Part shown: positions 26,924 to 35,926 of the stretch, in pieces
Layout of the letters: each line of letters starts with the position of its first letter
How positions within the stretch are numbered: the stretch's first letter is position 1
Origin: Calderihabitans maritimus
GTDB taxonomy: Bacteria > Bacillota > KKC1 > Calderihabitantales > Calderihabitantaceae
Assembly: GCF_002207765.1 (NCBI RefSeq)
Contig: NZ_BDGJ01000126.1
Span: 1-47,807 of the forward strand
Reading direction: 5' to 3'
Length of the DNA stretch: 47,807 bases
The notes under the pieces: model-generated
What the model was told of the DNA's origin: nothing
Seen by the model: the letters and a program-made list of their open reading frames with translations, nothing else
The model's database searches: none
Position numbers and translations under genes: made by a program

Positions 26924-28819
26924 ATGAGGGATTGGGTTACGGAAAAGATTCTGCCAAAGGTAGAAAAACCGACGCGCTATCTTGGGACCGAGTGGAACGC
27001 AGTACATAAGCCTTGGGACGATGTAGCCGTAAAGATGGCTTTTGCCTTTCCCGATGTTTATGAGGTAGGCATGTCGCATTTAGGCCTCCGCATTCTCTAC
27101 GGCTTGGTGAATGAGCAAAAGGACATGCTCATGGAGCGGGTTTTCGCTCCTTGGGTGGATATGGAGGAAATGCTTCGCCAATACAATTTGCCTTTGTTTA
27201 CCTTGGAATCCTACCGTCCTTTGTCCGAATTTGATGTGGTTGGATTTACTCTCCAATATGAAATGAGTTACACCAATGTCCTCAATATGCTGAACTTGGC
27301 AGGCATCCCGTTGCGGTCAATTGACCGAACTTCGAAACATCCCTTGATCATAGCAGGAGGCCCATGTGCTTTAAATCCAGAACCACTGGCGGACTTTATT
27401 GACATTTTTCTTTTGGGAGAAAGCGAGGAACTACTGCTTGAAGTACTGGCGGTTATTAAGAAAAATAAGAAAAACGGCCTGAGAGCTGACCGGGACCGAG
27501 TTATGGAAGAAGTAGTCAAGATACCCGGTGTCTACGTTCCGGCCTTTTACGATGTAACTTATCAGGAGGGAAAGTTCAAGAAAATTGAGCCTAACCGGCC
27601 GGGGGTTCCGAAACGGATTAAAAAAAGAGTGGTAGCCGATCTGGACAAAGCGTACTTTCCCACAAATCCCATAGTTCCGTTCATGGAAATCGTACATGAC
27701 CGGATAATGCTGGAGGTTTTGCGGGGTTGTACTCGCGGCTGTCGTTTTTGCCAGGCCGGTATAATTTACCGACCGGTGAGGGAGAGAAGCCCACAGACGC
27801 TTTTAAAACAAGCAGAAGAACTGGTGCGGAAGACAGGACATGACGAAATTTCCCTTACTTCTCTCAGTACGACGGATTACAGTTGCATAGAACCTTTGAT
27901 AAATAGGCTGGTTAATATTTACGGGGAACAGGGAGTAGGTATTTCTCTGCCTTCCCTTAGAGCAGATGCGTTTTCGGTAGGTTTGGCTGAGGAAATTCAA
28001 CGGGTCCGAAAGACAGGGCTCACTTTTGCTCCTGAGGCAGGAACCCAGCGTTTACGCGATGTGATTAACAAAGGCGTGACTGAAGAAGCTCTCCTAGAAG
28101 CCGCCCAGGCAGCTTTTAGCGCCGGCTGGACCAGTATTAAACTTTACTTTATGATTGGGTTGCCTACCGAAACGGAGAAGGACCTGGAAGGGATTGCCGA
28201 ATTGGCCCGGAAAGTAGTGGAATTGGGCCAAAAGACACTGAAAGAACAGGGTGTCCGAAAGAGAGTGAAAGTTACCGTTAGTGTTTCTTCTTTTGTTCCT
28301 AAACCTCACACTCCGTTACAGTGGGAACCTCAAGATGAAATCGAGGTGCTGAAGAAAAAGCAATCTTACTTAAAATCACTTCTCCGGGACCGGCATATAA
28401 CTTACAATTGGCATGCGGCAGAAGTAAGCTTTCTGGAAGCCGTTTTCGCCAAAGGTGACCGCCAGCTTGGAAAAGTTCTGGAAGCTGCTTGGCGAAAAGG
28501 ATGTAAATTCGATAGCTGGACGGAGCATTTCCGCTTTCAGAGCTGGCTTGATGCTTTTAAAGAATGTAATGTAGACCCTGGGTTTTATGCGCATAGGAAA
28601 ATAAAATATGATGAAGTTCTTCCTTGGGATCATATTGACGTAGGGGTTACCAAGAAGTACCTGATACGGGAACATCAGAAGGCCCTCCGAGGAGAAATTA
28701 CAGGAGACTGCCGTTTTGTTAACTGCCCCGGTTGTGGAATCTGCTCCCGGTTTGGGGTGGCTGTCGTTCAGAAGGGTGGGGACACGAGAAATGCAGCGGT
28801 TAAGAATAGAATTTACTAA
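26924..28819 (+). CDS. TIGR03960-type B12-binding/radical SAM protein
   Basis: 631 residues. The N-terminal part (to ~220) resembles a B12-binding fold (AFAFPDVYEVGMSHLGLRILYG). The radical SAM core has Cys269-x3-Cys273-x2-Cys276 in LRGCTRGCRFCQAG, with later SLPSLRADAF and TFAPEAGTQRLRDVINKG. The C-terminus ends with a Cys cluster CPGCGIC that could hold another metal site. Function of this family is not established. It overlaps the next gene by 29 nt, an arrangement seen across Clostridia, and rng follows both, suggesting RNA or ribosome modification. ATG follows GAGGGGG. Confidence 0.9.
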   Translation: MRDWVTEKILPKVEKPTRYLGTEWNAVHKPWDDVAVKMAFAFPDVYEVGMSHLGLRILYGLVNEQKDMLMERVFAPWVDMEEMLRQYNLPLFTLESYRPLSEFDVVGFTLQYEMSYTNVLNMLNLAGIPLRSIDRTSKHPLIIAGGPCALNPEPLADFIDIFLLGESEELLLEVLAVIKKNKKNGLRADRDRVMEEVVKIPGVYVPAFYDVTYQEGKFKKIEPNRPGVPKRIKKRVVADLDKAYFPTNPIVPFMEIVHDRIMLEVLRGCTRGCRFCQAGIIYRPVRERSPQTLLKQAEELVRKTGHDEISLTSLSTTDYSCIEPLINRLVNIYGEQGVGISLPSLRADAFSVGLAEEIQRVRKTGLTFAPEAGTQRLRDVINKGVTEEALLEAAQAAFSAGWTSIKLYFMIGLPTETEKDLEGIAELARKVVELGQKTLKEQGVRKRVKVTVSVSSFVPKPHTPLQWEPQDEIEVLKKKQSYLKSLLRDRHITYNWHAAEVSFLEAVFAKGDRQLGKVLEAAWRKGCKFDSWTEHFRFQSWLDAFKECNVDPGFYAHRKIKYDEVLPWDHIDVGVTKKYLIREHQKALRGEITGDCRFVNCPGCGICSRFGVAVVQKGGDTRNAAVKNRIY

Positions 28820-29489
28820 AGAAAAACTAGCCAAATTTTTATCTCATTTGGAACTGCTTAAAGTATTCGAAAGGGCTATGAGACGAGGAGCCATCCCCTT
28901 AAGTTTCACCCGGGGTTTCCATCCCCATCCTCGAATATCCTTTGGGCCGGCCTTGGCTGTTGGGATAACTAGTTCTCGGGAATACATGGATGTCGAACTA
29001 AAACGTAGAATTCCAGTGTCGCAATTTAAAGAGAAGCTGCAGCAGCAGCTGCCGCAAGGAATAGTCGTACGAAAAGTTGAGGAAATTCCTTTAAAGGCTA
29101 CGGCATTAATGGCCGTCATCAACTGTGCTGTTTATCAGGTCCGAGGCGAAGTAGATAAGCTATTGACAGAAAAAGAATTTGAAGAGGCGATAAAAAGTTT
29201 ATTGGCCCGGAATTATATTCCGGTGGAAAGGGAGACGAAAAAGGGTGTTAAACGTAAAAATATTAGAGAAGGGATTTACTGTCTAACCGGCAGTCTTGTC
29301 AATCGCTGTTTCAATGTCCACATGAAGGTAGCAACGGGTAGCGGCGATAACGTTCGGCCTGAAGAAGTGGTGCATGCCCTCGCTCAGGAACTGGAAGGTA
29401 AGGCACAATTGTCTGTTCTCAGCATCCACCGGGAGGCCCTATACGTTAAAGAGGGAGATAACTATCTATCTCCAATGGAGGTAGTCTGA
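28791..29489 (+). CDS. TIGR03936/DUF2344 protein
   Basis: About 232 residues from ATG 28791 (AAGGGTGGGG upstream), chosen because MQRLRIEFTKEKLAKFLSHLE matches how the family begins; the frame stays open to 28716 inside the radical SAM gene. The conserved block RRGAIPLSFTRGFHPHPRISFGPALAVG is present. In some relatives this domain is fused to the C-terminus of the radical SAM partner, so the two very likely act together. Reaction unknown. Confidence 0.88.
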   Translation: MQRLRIEFTKEKLAKFLSHLELLKVFERAMRRGAIPLSFTRGFHPHPRISFGPALAVGITSSREYMDVELKRRIPVSQFKEKLQQQLPQGIVVRKVEEIPLKATALMAVINCAVYQVRGEVDKLLTEKEFEEAIKSLLARNYIPVERETKKGVKRKNIREGIYCLTGSLVNRCFNVHMKVATGSGDNVRPEEVVHALAQELEGKAQLSVLSIHREALYVKEGDNYLSPMEVV

Positions 29490-29510
29490 ATTTGTGAGGA
29501 GATGACCTGC

Positions 29511-31205
29511 ATGTATAAGGAGATCCTTATACAGGTTGATGAAGACGAAACTGCTGTAGCAGTGTTAGAAAATCATCTGTTAGTAGAAATTTACCTGGAA
29601 CGTTCCCTTAACCAGCGATTGGTGGGTAACATTTACAAAGGTAAGGTTGAAAATGTTTTACCGGGAATGCAGGCGGCTTTTGTAGATATTGGTCTGGATA
29701 AGAATGCCTTCCTGTTCGTAGAAGATGCCCTTCCGGCCCGTGGTAACTCGGAGGGCGGTATGGAAGGGCGACCGGTCCCTTCCATTGATGATGTATTGAA
29801 AGTCGGACAAGAAGTAATAGTGCAGATTTCCAAGGAGCCTATTGGCACCAAGGGCGCTCGGGTTACTACTCGCGTCACTTTGCCGGGACGCTACGTGGTC
29901 CTGATGCCTACGGTTGACTACGTAGGTATTTCCCGGCGTATAGAGGATGAGGCAGAAAGGGAACGACTTAAAGGACTGGCCCAAAAAGTAAAACCGGAGA
30001 ATATGGGAGTAATCGTCCGTACCGTGGCCGACGGGATGACTACCGATGCGCTGAAGAGCGACGTAGAAGCGCTCGTTGCCTTGTGGAAAAAGATACAAAA
30101 TAAGGCTCATCACAGTCCCGCTCCGAGCTTAATTCATAAAGACCTGGGACTGCTCCAGCGGATATTGAGGGATTTGTTTACCGAAAATGTTGACCGTTTG
30201 CTTCTGAATAGCCGTTACGCTTACGAGAAGGTTATGGATATTTTAGACATTATTGCCCCGCATTTAAAAAACAAAGTACATTTGATGGAAAATAGGGATT
30301 TATTTAATGCTTATAACGTCACTGCTCAGATAGAACAGGCCTTGAAAAGAAAAGTTTGGCTAAAATGTGGCGGCTATATTGTAATAGACCAGACGGAGGC
30401 TCTTACAGCTATTGATGTTAACACCGGTAAGTTTGTAGGGAGCACCAATTTGGCCGATACAGTCCTAAAAACTAATCTGGAGGCAGCGGTGGAAATTGCC
30501 CGGCAACTGCGTCTACGCAATATAGGAGGAATTATTATTATTGATTTTATAGATATGGAGTCCGCTGCCCACCAGGAAATGGTATTAAAAACCCTGGAGG
30601 AAGAATTGCGCAAAGACAAAACAAAAACCAATGTTCTCGGCCTAACCCAATTGGGGTTGGTGGAGTTAACCCGCAAAAAATCGCGGCAGGGGTTACACAG
30701 TGTATTGTTAAAGAACTGTCCTTATTGTGACGGAAAAGGGAAAGTGCTATCGGACGAGACAGTAAGCCTGCGGGTGAAAAAAGAGATTAAAGAACTGGCG
30801 CAGAAAACGGAAGCACCGGCGATTTTGGTCGAAGTCAACCCAACAGTAGCTTCTCTTCTGATTGGTCCGGGTGGAAGCCATTTGAGGGAATTAGAAAAAA
30901 AGATTGATAAGCGGTTGCTAATCAAGGGTGAAGAAACGCTTCACATTGAAGAAGTTCAGATCAAACCTCTGTATGATGAGGGAGAAATAGATAAACTAGC
31001 CGTACCGGTAGAAGTCGGACAGAGGCTGAAGGTGAAAATAGAAAGTCCTCATTCCAGCAATATAAATGATGGCATCGCCCGGGTGCATGGATTCGTAGTG
31101 GATGTGGCTGGAGCAGCTCCCTTGATCGGCCAGCAGGTAGAGGTAGAGGTTACTAAAGTATTTCGCACCTGGGCAAGAGCGCGATTAGTTTCGGAATTAG
31201 ATTGA
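29511..31205 (+). CDS. rng: Ribonuclease G
   Basis: Endoribonuclease of the RNase E/G family, processing rRNA and mRNA. The S1 domain is at about 35-125 (GNIYKGKVENVLPGMQAAFVDIG). Catalytic Asp302 (AIDVNTG) and Asp345 (IDFIDM) and the zinc-link Cys403/Cys406 (CPYC) fall within one residue of E. coli RNase E numbering (303/346/404/407). The last ~60 residues look like a TRAM domain. ATG 29511 is 9 nt after GAGGAG; ATG 29502 abuts it. 564 residues. Confidence 0.96.
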   Translation: MYKEILIQVDEDETAVAVLENHLLVEIYLERSLNQRLVGNIYKGKVENVLPGMQAAFVDIGLDKNAFLFVEDALPARGNSEGGMEGRPVPSIDDVLKVGQEVIVQISKEPIGTKGARVTTRVTLPGRYVVLMPTVDYVGISRRIEDEAERERLKGLAQKVKPENMGVIVRTVADGMTTDALKSDVEALVALWKKIQNKAHHSPAPSLIHKDLGLLQRILRDLFTENVDRLLLNSRYAYEKVMDILDIIAPHLKNKVHLMENRDLFNAYNVTAQIEQALKRKVWLKCGGYIVIDQTEALTAIDVNTGKFVGSTNLADTVLKTNLEAAVEIARQLRLRNIGGIIIIDFIDMESAAHQEMVLKTLEEELRKDKTKTNVLGLTQLGLVELTRKKSRQGLHSVLLKNCPYCDGKGKVLSDETVSLRVKKEIKELAQKTEAPAILVEVNPTVASLLIGPGGSHLRELEKKIDKRLLIKGEETLHIEEVQIKPLYDEGEIDKLAVPVEVGQRLKVKIESPHSSNINDGIARVHGFVVDVAGAAPLIGQQVEVEVTKVFRTWARARLVSELD

Positions 31206-31213
31206 GATAAAAC

Positions 31214-31243
31214 TTGCAGGTAATTGGAAATATGATGTAAAAT
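31214..31243 (+). promoter_or_regulatory. Putative sigma-A promoter of ilvC
   Basis: TTGCAG (31214-31219), 18-nt spacer, TAAAAT (31238-31243), 43 bases before the ilvC ATG. No T-box or leucine-type attenuator is visible in the 81-base gap. Confidence 0.6.
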
Positions 31244-31286
31244 CTTAACTAAATACATAAAACATTTAAGAAGGAGGAACTAGTAA

Positions 31287-32279
31287 ATGGCCAAGTTGTA
31301 TTACGACCACGATGCCGATTTATCGATGCTGAAGGGTAAAAAGATTGCGGTCATGGGCTATGGGAGCCAGGGCCATGCTCAGGCTCAAAACTTGAAAGAC
31401 AGTGGCTTGGATGTAGTAGTAGGCTTGCGAAAGGGCAGTAAGTCCTGGGATCAGGCACTGGCGGACGGTTTAGAAGTTACCACGGTGGCAGAGGCAGCCG
31501 CTCAAGCAGATGTGATTCAAATTCTAGTACCTGATGAAGTGCAGGGAACGGTTTATCAACAGGAAATTGCAGAAAATTTAAAAGAGGGCGACATACTGGT
31601 ATTTTCCCATGGCTTTAACATTGTATATTCGCAGATTGTTCCACCGGAGAATATTGATGTAATTTTAGTTGCTCCTAAGAGTCCGGGCCATCTATTGCGT
31701 AGGATGTACCAACAAGGTATGGGGGTACCAGGATTGCTGGCCGTTCACCAGGACTATTCCGGTAAGGCAAAAGATTATGCCCTTGCTTATGCAAAGGGAA
31801 TTGGTTGTACTAGAGCTGGGGTAATCGAAACGACTTTTAAAGAGGAAACGGAAACCGATTTATTCGGCGAACAGACGGTACTTTGCGGCGGAGTGTCCCA
31901 TTTAATTATGGCGGGATTTGAAACACTAGTGGAAGCGGGGTACCAGCCGGAAATTGCATATTTTGAATGCCTGCATGAGTTGAAACTGATTGTTGATTTG
32001 ATGTACGAAGGTGGAATTAGTATGATGCGTTATTCGGTAAGTGATACCGCTCAGTGGGGAGACATGACGGTAGGTCCTCGCATCATAAATGAAGCGACCA
32101 AACAAGAAATGAAAAAGGTGTTGGCGGAAATTCAAAGCGGCAAGTTTGCCAAGGAATGGATCTTAGAAAACAGAGCGGGGCGTCCTATGTTTAATAGCCT
32201 GGCGAAAAAGGGCAAAGAACACCCCATTGAAAAAGTGGGTGCGGAGTTGCGTAAAATGATGCCCTGGCTACAAAAATAG
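31287..32279 (+). CDS. ilvC: Ketol-acid reductoisomerase, class I
   Basis: Converts acetolactate or acetohydroxybutyrate to dihydroxy acids in Val/Leu/Ile synthesis using NADPH. The Rossmann motif is [13 protein letters not shown], followed by GLRKGSKSW, whose Arg and Ser residues suggest NADPH preference. The C-terminal knotted domain has TETDLFGEQ and [17 protein letters not shown]. 330 residues is the class I length. It stands alone between rng and rplU, with its own likely promoter and terminator and no other ilv or leu gene nearby. SD AAGGAGGA precedes ATG. Confidence 0.98.
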   Translation: MAKLYYDHDADLSMLKGKKIAVMGYGSQGHAQAQNLKDSGLDVVVGLRKGSKSWDQALADGLEVTTVAEAAAQADVIQILVPDEVQGTVYQQEIAENLKEGDILVFSHGFNIVYSQIVPPENIDVILVAPKSPGHLLRRMYQQGMGVPGLLAVHQDYSGKAKDYALAYAKGIGCTRAGVIETTFKEETETDLFGEQTVLCGGVSHLIMAGFETLVEAGYQPEIAYFECLHELKLIVDLMYEGGISMMRYSVSDTAQWGDMTVGPRIINEATKQEMKKVLAEIQSGKFAKEWILENRAGRPMFNSLAKKGKEHPIEKVGAELRKMMPWLQK

Positions 32280-32290
32280 TTCATGTATAA

Positions 32291-32326
32291 AAACCCTTCT
32301 GCTTAGCAGGAAGGGTTTCTTTTTTT
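32291..32326 (+). terminator. Terminator after ilvC
   Basis: Long stem AAACCCTTCTGC / GCAGGAAGGGTTT with a single bulge and TTA loop, followed by CTTTTTTT (32291-32326). Confidence 0.92.
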
Positions 32327-32347
32327 AAAATTCGAAAGCCACTAACC

Positions 32348-32376
32348 TTGACAGTTTAGGACGGTTATGATAGACT
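32348..32376 (+). promoter_or_regulatory. Sigma-A promoter of the rplU operon
   Basis: Perfect TTGACA (32348-32353), 17-nt spacer, TAGACT (32371-32376). It leaves a leader of about 95 nt before rplU. Confidence 0.82.
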
Positions 32377-32395
32377 TTACGATTGTAGGTGTGTC

Positions 32396-32476
32396 TTTAA
32401 AACCGCTCAACGGGGGCTGAAAAAGCTGTAAAAGCTGCCCGGCGTTGGCGAGTATTTAGACGGGGAGGTAATGTAA
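32396..32476 (+). ncRNA. Probable L21 leader RNA
   Basis: The leader upstream of rplU is rich in short complementary blocks: CTCAACGGGGG, AAAAAGCTG twice (AAAAAGCTG and AAAAGCTG), CCCGGCGTTGGCGAG. Firmicutes usually carry a structured L21 autoregulatory leader at this place, and this segment fits in position and length. I could not confirm the covariation model by eye. Confidence 0.45.
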
Positions 32477-32794
32477 TTGTACGCTATCATTGAGACAGGT
32501 GGTAAGCAGTACCGGGTGAAGGAAGGAGACGTATTAAGAGTCGAAAAATTAAACGTCCCGGAAGGAGAAACACTGGAAATTAATCAAGTTTTGGCGGTAG
32601 GAGAGGGAGATGAATTTCAGGTAGGTACACCGGTAGTTCCTGGTGCAAAAGTAACCCTTAAAGTATTAGAACACGGGAAGGGGAAAAAGATTATTGTCTT
32701 CAAATATAAACCTAAGAAGAATTATCGCCGTAAGCAAGGGCACCGGCAACCGTATTCTAAAGTGCGGGTAGAAAAGATTCAAATAGAAAAATGA
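32477..32794 (+). CDS. rplU: 50S ribosomal protein L21
   Basis: 105 residues. It opens [17 protein letters not shown] and ends with the RNA-binding [20 protein letters not shown], both L21 hallmarks. The start is TTG 32477 after GGGGAGGT. Its stop overlaps the prp start in ATGA, giving tight coupling in rplU-prp-rpmA. Confidence 0.98.
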   Translation: MYAIIETGGKQYRVKEGDVLRVEKLNVPEGETLEINQVLAVGEGDEFQVGTPVVPGAKVTLKVLEHGKGKKIIVFKYKPKKNYRRKQGHRQPYSKVRVEKIQIEK

Positions 32795-33132
32795 TTATAA
32801 TAGAATTTGAAGAAAATAATAAAAACCAAATCACATCTTTTCGGATCAAAGGCCATGCCAATTATGGCCCTTATGGGCAAGATATTGTTTGTGCCGCTGT
32901 TTCAGTTTTGGCCCAAACAGCAGTGATTGGACTTGAAAATTACCTGTCCCAACCGGTGGAAGTGGATATTGAAGACGGGTTGCTGGAATGCCGCTTGCCG
33001 ACCAATCTCTTGCCCGCGGAAAGGGAAAAGGCTGATGTGATTCTTGAAACCATGTATCTAGGATTAATTTCTACCATGGAAGCATACGGCGACTATCTTC
33101 AGGTTAAAAGAGGAGGTGAAAAAAATGATTAA
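32791..33132 (+). CDS. prp: Prp, cysteine protease that processes L27
   Basis: Ribosomal-processing cysteine protease (YsxB/DUF464), shown in S. aureus to remove the N-terminal extension of L27. The 113-residue product has the catalytic pair His22 (KGHANYG) and Cys34 (QDIVCAAVS), the same residue numbers as in S. aureus. Located between rplU and rpmA, and overlapping both reading frames slightly. The substrate is encoded immediately downstream. Confidence 0.95.
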   Translation: MIIIEFEENNKNQITSFRIKGHANYGPYGQDIVCAAVSVLAQTAVIGLENYLSQPVEVDIEDGLLECRLPTNLLPAEREKADVILETMYLGLISTMEAYGDYLQVKRGGEKND

Positions 33133-33406
33133 AATGAACCTGCAGTTGTTTGCTCACAAAAAAGGTGTGGGAAGCTCACGTAATGGTCGAGATAGTGAAG
33201 CCAAGAGACTGGGAATTAAAAAGCACGAGGGCCAGATGGTGAAGGCTGGAAATATCATTGTCAGACAAAGGGGTACTAAGATTCATCCGGGGCATAATGT
33301 TGGAATAGGAAAGGACGACACTATTTTTGCTTTGATTGATGGTTATGTAAAGTTTGAACGAAAAGGTAAAGACAAGAAACAGGTCAGTGTATATGCAGCG
33401 ATTTAA
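33125..33406 (+). CDS. rpmA: 50S ribosomal protein L27 with cleavable N-terminal extension
   Basis: 93 residues. The N-terminus MIKMNLQLF precedes [15 protein letters not shown]. The extension resembles the Prp target, with cleavage expected after Phe9 so that mature L27 begins AHKKG and its tail can reach the peptidyl transferase centre. ATG 33125 is 8 nt after AGGAGG; GTG 33116 overlaps that Shine-Dalgarno and is unlikely. A terminator follows. Confidence 0.97.
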   Translation: MIKMNLQLFAHKKGVGSSRNGRDSEAKRLGIKKHEGQMVKAGNIIVRQRGTKIHPGHNVGIGKDDTIFALIDGYVKFERKGKDKKQVSVYAAI

Positions 33407-33412
33407 GCGACC

Positions 33413-33440
33413 CCCCCTGGTAGATGCCAGGGGGTTTATT
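33413..33440 (+). terminator. Terminator after rpmA
   Basis: CCCCCTGG/CCAGGGGG (33413-33420/33427-33434), loop TAGATG, then TTTATT. Very stable stem but an imperfect T-tract, so it may attenuate rather than stop transcription into the downstream genes. Confidence 0.82.
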
Positions 33441-33458
33441 GTAACAGGGGGAGAAAAA

Positions 33459-33947
33459 ATGATTTATATAGGAGTTATTGGAGCTTCTACCTGTTCTCCG
33501 GAAGAAGCTGAGACGGCACGTCAGGTTGGACGGGAAATTGCTCGCCGAGGAGCCGTGCTTATCTGCGGCGGCCGGGGTGGAGTTATGGAAGCTGCAGCCA
33601 GAGGGGCACGAGAAGCGGGAGGAATAGCTATAGGTATACTTCCTGGCAACAACCGGAAGGAAGGCAATTGTTACCTTCATATAGCTATTGCTACAGGATT
33701 AGGTGATGCTCGCAATGCCGTTATAGCCAGAACTTGCGATGTTTTGATTGCCATATCCGGTGGTTACGGGACTCTATCGGAAATAGGGCTTGGTCTGAAA
33801 ATGGGGAAACCAGTGGTAGGACTCAATACCTGGCAGTTATTTAAAGAAGATAAGTGTATCGAGGATATAATTATTGCTCATTCGCCTCAAGAAGCGGTTG
33901 AAAAAGCCATTACGGCAGTTGGAAAGCTTAACCAGGGAATGGAGTGA
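33459..33947 (+). CDS. TIGR00725/LOG-like Rossmann-fold protein
   Basis: About 162 residues from ATG 33459 (GGGGGAG upstream); the frame is open further back but runs into rpmA and its terminator. Motifs: ICGGRGGVMEAAARGA and SGGYGTLSEIGLGL, the latter matching the PGGxGTxxE nucleotide-binding signature of the LOG family with Ser for Pro. LOG proteins are nucleoside monophosphate phosphoribohydrolases, but the TIGR00725 subgroup has no proven substrate. It is inserted between rpmA and the Spo0B-like gene. Confidence 0.85.
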   Translation: MIYIGVIGASTCSPEEAETARQVGREIARRGAVLICGGRGGVMEAAARGAREAGGIAIGILPGNNRKEGNCYLHIAIATGLGDARNAVIARTCDVLIAISGGYGTLSEIGLGLKMGKPVVGLNTWQLFKEDKCIEDIIIAHSPQEAVEKAITAVGKLNQGME

Positions 33948-33967
33948 ACTTTAAGGAGTGTTAATTT

Positions 33968-34555
33968 ATGGAGAAATCATGTATTGGGAAGGATTTGGCT
34001 ATTGCCAATTTGGTTAAACTGTTGCGGATACAGAAACATGATTACCTGAATCAACTTCAAGTAATTCAAGGAATGCTCCAATTAAACAAGGCTGACCGCG
34101 CTTTAGGGTACATAAAGGAAGTAACCAGGGAAATCCAACGTACAGGCACGGTCATGCGATTGGCGGATCCGGTTTTAGTTGCTTTACTACTATCTTATGT
34201 CAGGCAGGCAATGGAAAAAGAAATCAAGACTACTGTAATGGCAGAAACAGATATGCGCCAGCCGGGAATACCGAGTGATGCTCTTTATCAGCTGGTAGAG
34301 GTTACCTGGAATTCTTTCATCCGGATGCTGGCGGAGGGTACGGAAAGCAAGAGCTTGTCACTTTCAATAAAAGAGGACGATAAAAATTATGTATTCGACT
34401 ATTGCCTTTCCTTCTCCGGTCTGTCGCTGGCAATGGTGAAAGAAGGCATAGATCCGGTGAAGTCTTTGGTGTCTAGTACAGGTTGCGATTTTTCTGTAGA
34501 AATAAAAGGGGAAAGTTGCCGGATTACTGTTGAACTGCCTAGAAAGCCCGGATAG
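33968..34555 (+). CDS. Spo0B-like sensor-kinase/phosphotransferase domain protein
   Basis: 195 residues. The N-terminal helical hairpin has RIQKHDYLNQLQVIQGMLQLNK, with candidate phospho-acceptor His24, as in Spo0B and the SpoOB_a domain of citrate-type kinases. The C-terminal half is a degraded ATPase-like fold without recognisable N, G1 or G2 boxes. Position between rpmA and obg equals spo0B in B. subtilis, supporting a role in the sporulation phosphorelay or a relative of it. Sequence similarity is confined to the His helix, so function is inferred. ATG follows AAGGAG. Confidence 0.75.
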   Translation: MEKSCIGKDLAIANLVKLLRIQKHDYLNQLQVIQGMLQLNKADRALGYIKEVTREIQRTGTVMRLADPVLVALLLSYVRQAMEKEIKTTVMAETDMRQPGIPSDALYQLVEVTWNSFIRMLAEGTESKSLSLSIKEDDKNYVFDYCLSFSGLSLAMVKEGIDPVKSLVSSTGCDFSVEIKGESCRITVELPRKPG

Positions 34556-34618
34556 ATAGGCAGTACCTGACCATACTAGAAAAAGGCAATATGATATAAG
34601 GTATAAAGGGGATGCCAT

Positions 34619-35893
34619 ATGTTCTACGATAAAGCGAAAATTTATGTCAAAGGTGGCGACGGGGGCAACGGTATAGTCGCCTTTCGTCGGGAGAAATATG
34701 TTCCAGAAGGAGGCCCCAGCGGTGGGGATGGTGGCCGGGGCGGTGACGTGATTTTAGAAGCTGACCCTGCTTTACGTACGTTAGTTGATTTCAAGTACAA
34801 GCGGCATTATAAAGCAGAGAGGGGCGGGCACGGTCAGGGTAAGAACAAACATGGAAAAAATGGAGAAGATTTGCTTATTCGAGTTCCTTTAGGAACGCTG
34901 GTTCGAGATGCGGATACGGGAGAAGTTTTAGCGGATCTGGTAGAGCCCGGTCAAAAAGTTATAGTAGCCAAAGGGGGAAGGGGAGGCAGGGGCAATGCCC
35001 GTTTTGCTACTTCAAGAAACCGGGTGCCGACCTTTGCCGAAAAAGGTGAACCAGGCGAAGAGCGTTGGTTGGAGTTAGAGTTAAAACTGTTGGCCGACGT
35101 TGGGCTGATAGGGTTTCCTAATGTAGGCAAGTCTACCTTAATTTCGCGAATTTCAGCGGCCCGTCCTAAGATCGCCGACTATCCTTTTACCACCCTGGTT
35201 CCCAATTTGGGTGTCGTCCGGGTTGATGATGAAAGAAGCTTTGTGGTTGCCGATATTCCAGGTCTTGTAGAGGGAGCTCATGCAGGAATAGGTCTTGGGC
35301 ATCAGTTCTTACGGCATGTAGAACGTACTCGCCTTCTAGTACATGTTTTAGACGCGGCTCAAGTTGAGGGAAGGGATCTTATCGAGGATTATAAGACCGT
35401 TAATCGTGAATTGCAGTTGTATAAACCGGAACTGGCCAGCCGTTATCAGATTATTGCTGCCAACAAAATGGATCTGCCTGGTGCCGAAGAGAACCTGGCG
35501 CGTCTAAGGCGAGCACTGGGGGAAAATTACGAAATATTTCCTATTTCCGCCGCAACGGGAGAAGGGATAGATCAGCTAACATACCGTATAGCCGAACTTT
35601 TGGAAACCTTGGAAGAGGAGCAGCCTGAGCATGAAATATTAAATGAACACAGACGTTTGGTTAAGGTCGAGAGGGCGGAAGAATTTGAGGTTAGGCAGGA
35701 GAACGGAATATTTGTAGTTAAAGGTAAAGAAATAGAGCGCCGTCTGGCTATGACCGATTTGGAAAATGAAGCTGCCGTCAAGCGTTTCCAGCATTTTCTG
35801 ATTCGGATAGGAGTGGAAGACGCCTTGCGGGCTAAAGGAATCAAGCCAGGCGATACGGTTCGCATTGGAGACGTTGAGTTTGAATTTCAGTAA
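34619..35893 (+). CDS. obg: Obg/CgtA ribosome-associated GTPase
   Basis: Essential GTPase in 50S assembly and stress signalling. The N-terminal Gly-rich Obg fold (1-158) has KGGDGGNGIVAFRREKYVPEGG. The G domain has G1 GFPNVGKST, G3 DIPGLVEGA, G4 NKMD and a SAATGEG G5. A C-terminal OCT domain (about 345-424) is present. 424 residues matches B. subtilis Obg. ATG 34619 follows AAGGGGA. Confidence 0.98.
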   Translation: MFYDKAKIYVKGGDGGNGIVAFRREKYVPEGGPSGGDGGRGGDVILEADPALRTLVDFKYKRHYKAERGGHGQGKNKHGKNGEDLLIRVPLGTLVRDADTGEVLADLVEPGQKVIVAKGGRGGRGNARFATSRNRVPTFAEKGEPGEERWLELELKLLADVGLIGFPNVGKSTLISRISAARPKIADYPFTTLVPNLGVVRVDDERSFVVADIPGLVEGAHAGIGLGHQFLRHVERTRLLVHVLDAAQVEGRDLIEDYKTVNRELQLYKPELASRYQIIAANKMDLPGAEENLARLRRALGENYEIFPISAATGEGIDQLTYRIAELLETLEEEQPEHEILNEHRRLVKVERAEEFEVRQENGIFVVKGKEIERRLAMTDLENEAAVKRFQHFLIRIGVEDALRAKGIKPGDTVRIGDVEFEFQ

Positions 35894-35926
35894 TATGGTT
35901 CTTTATTTAAATTTTATTATAAGATA

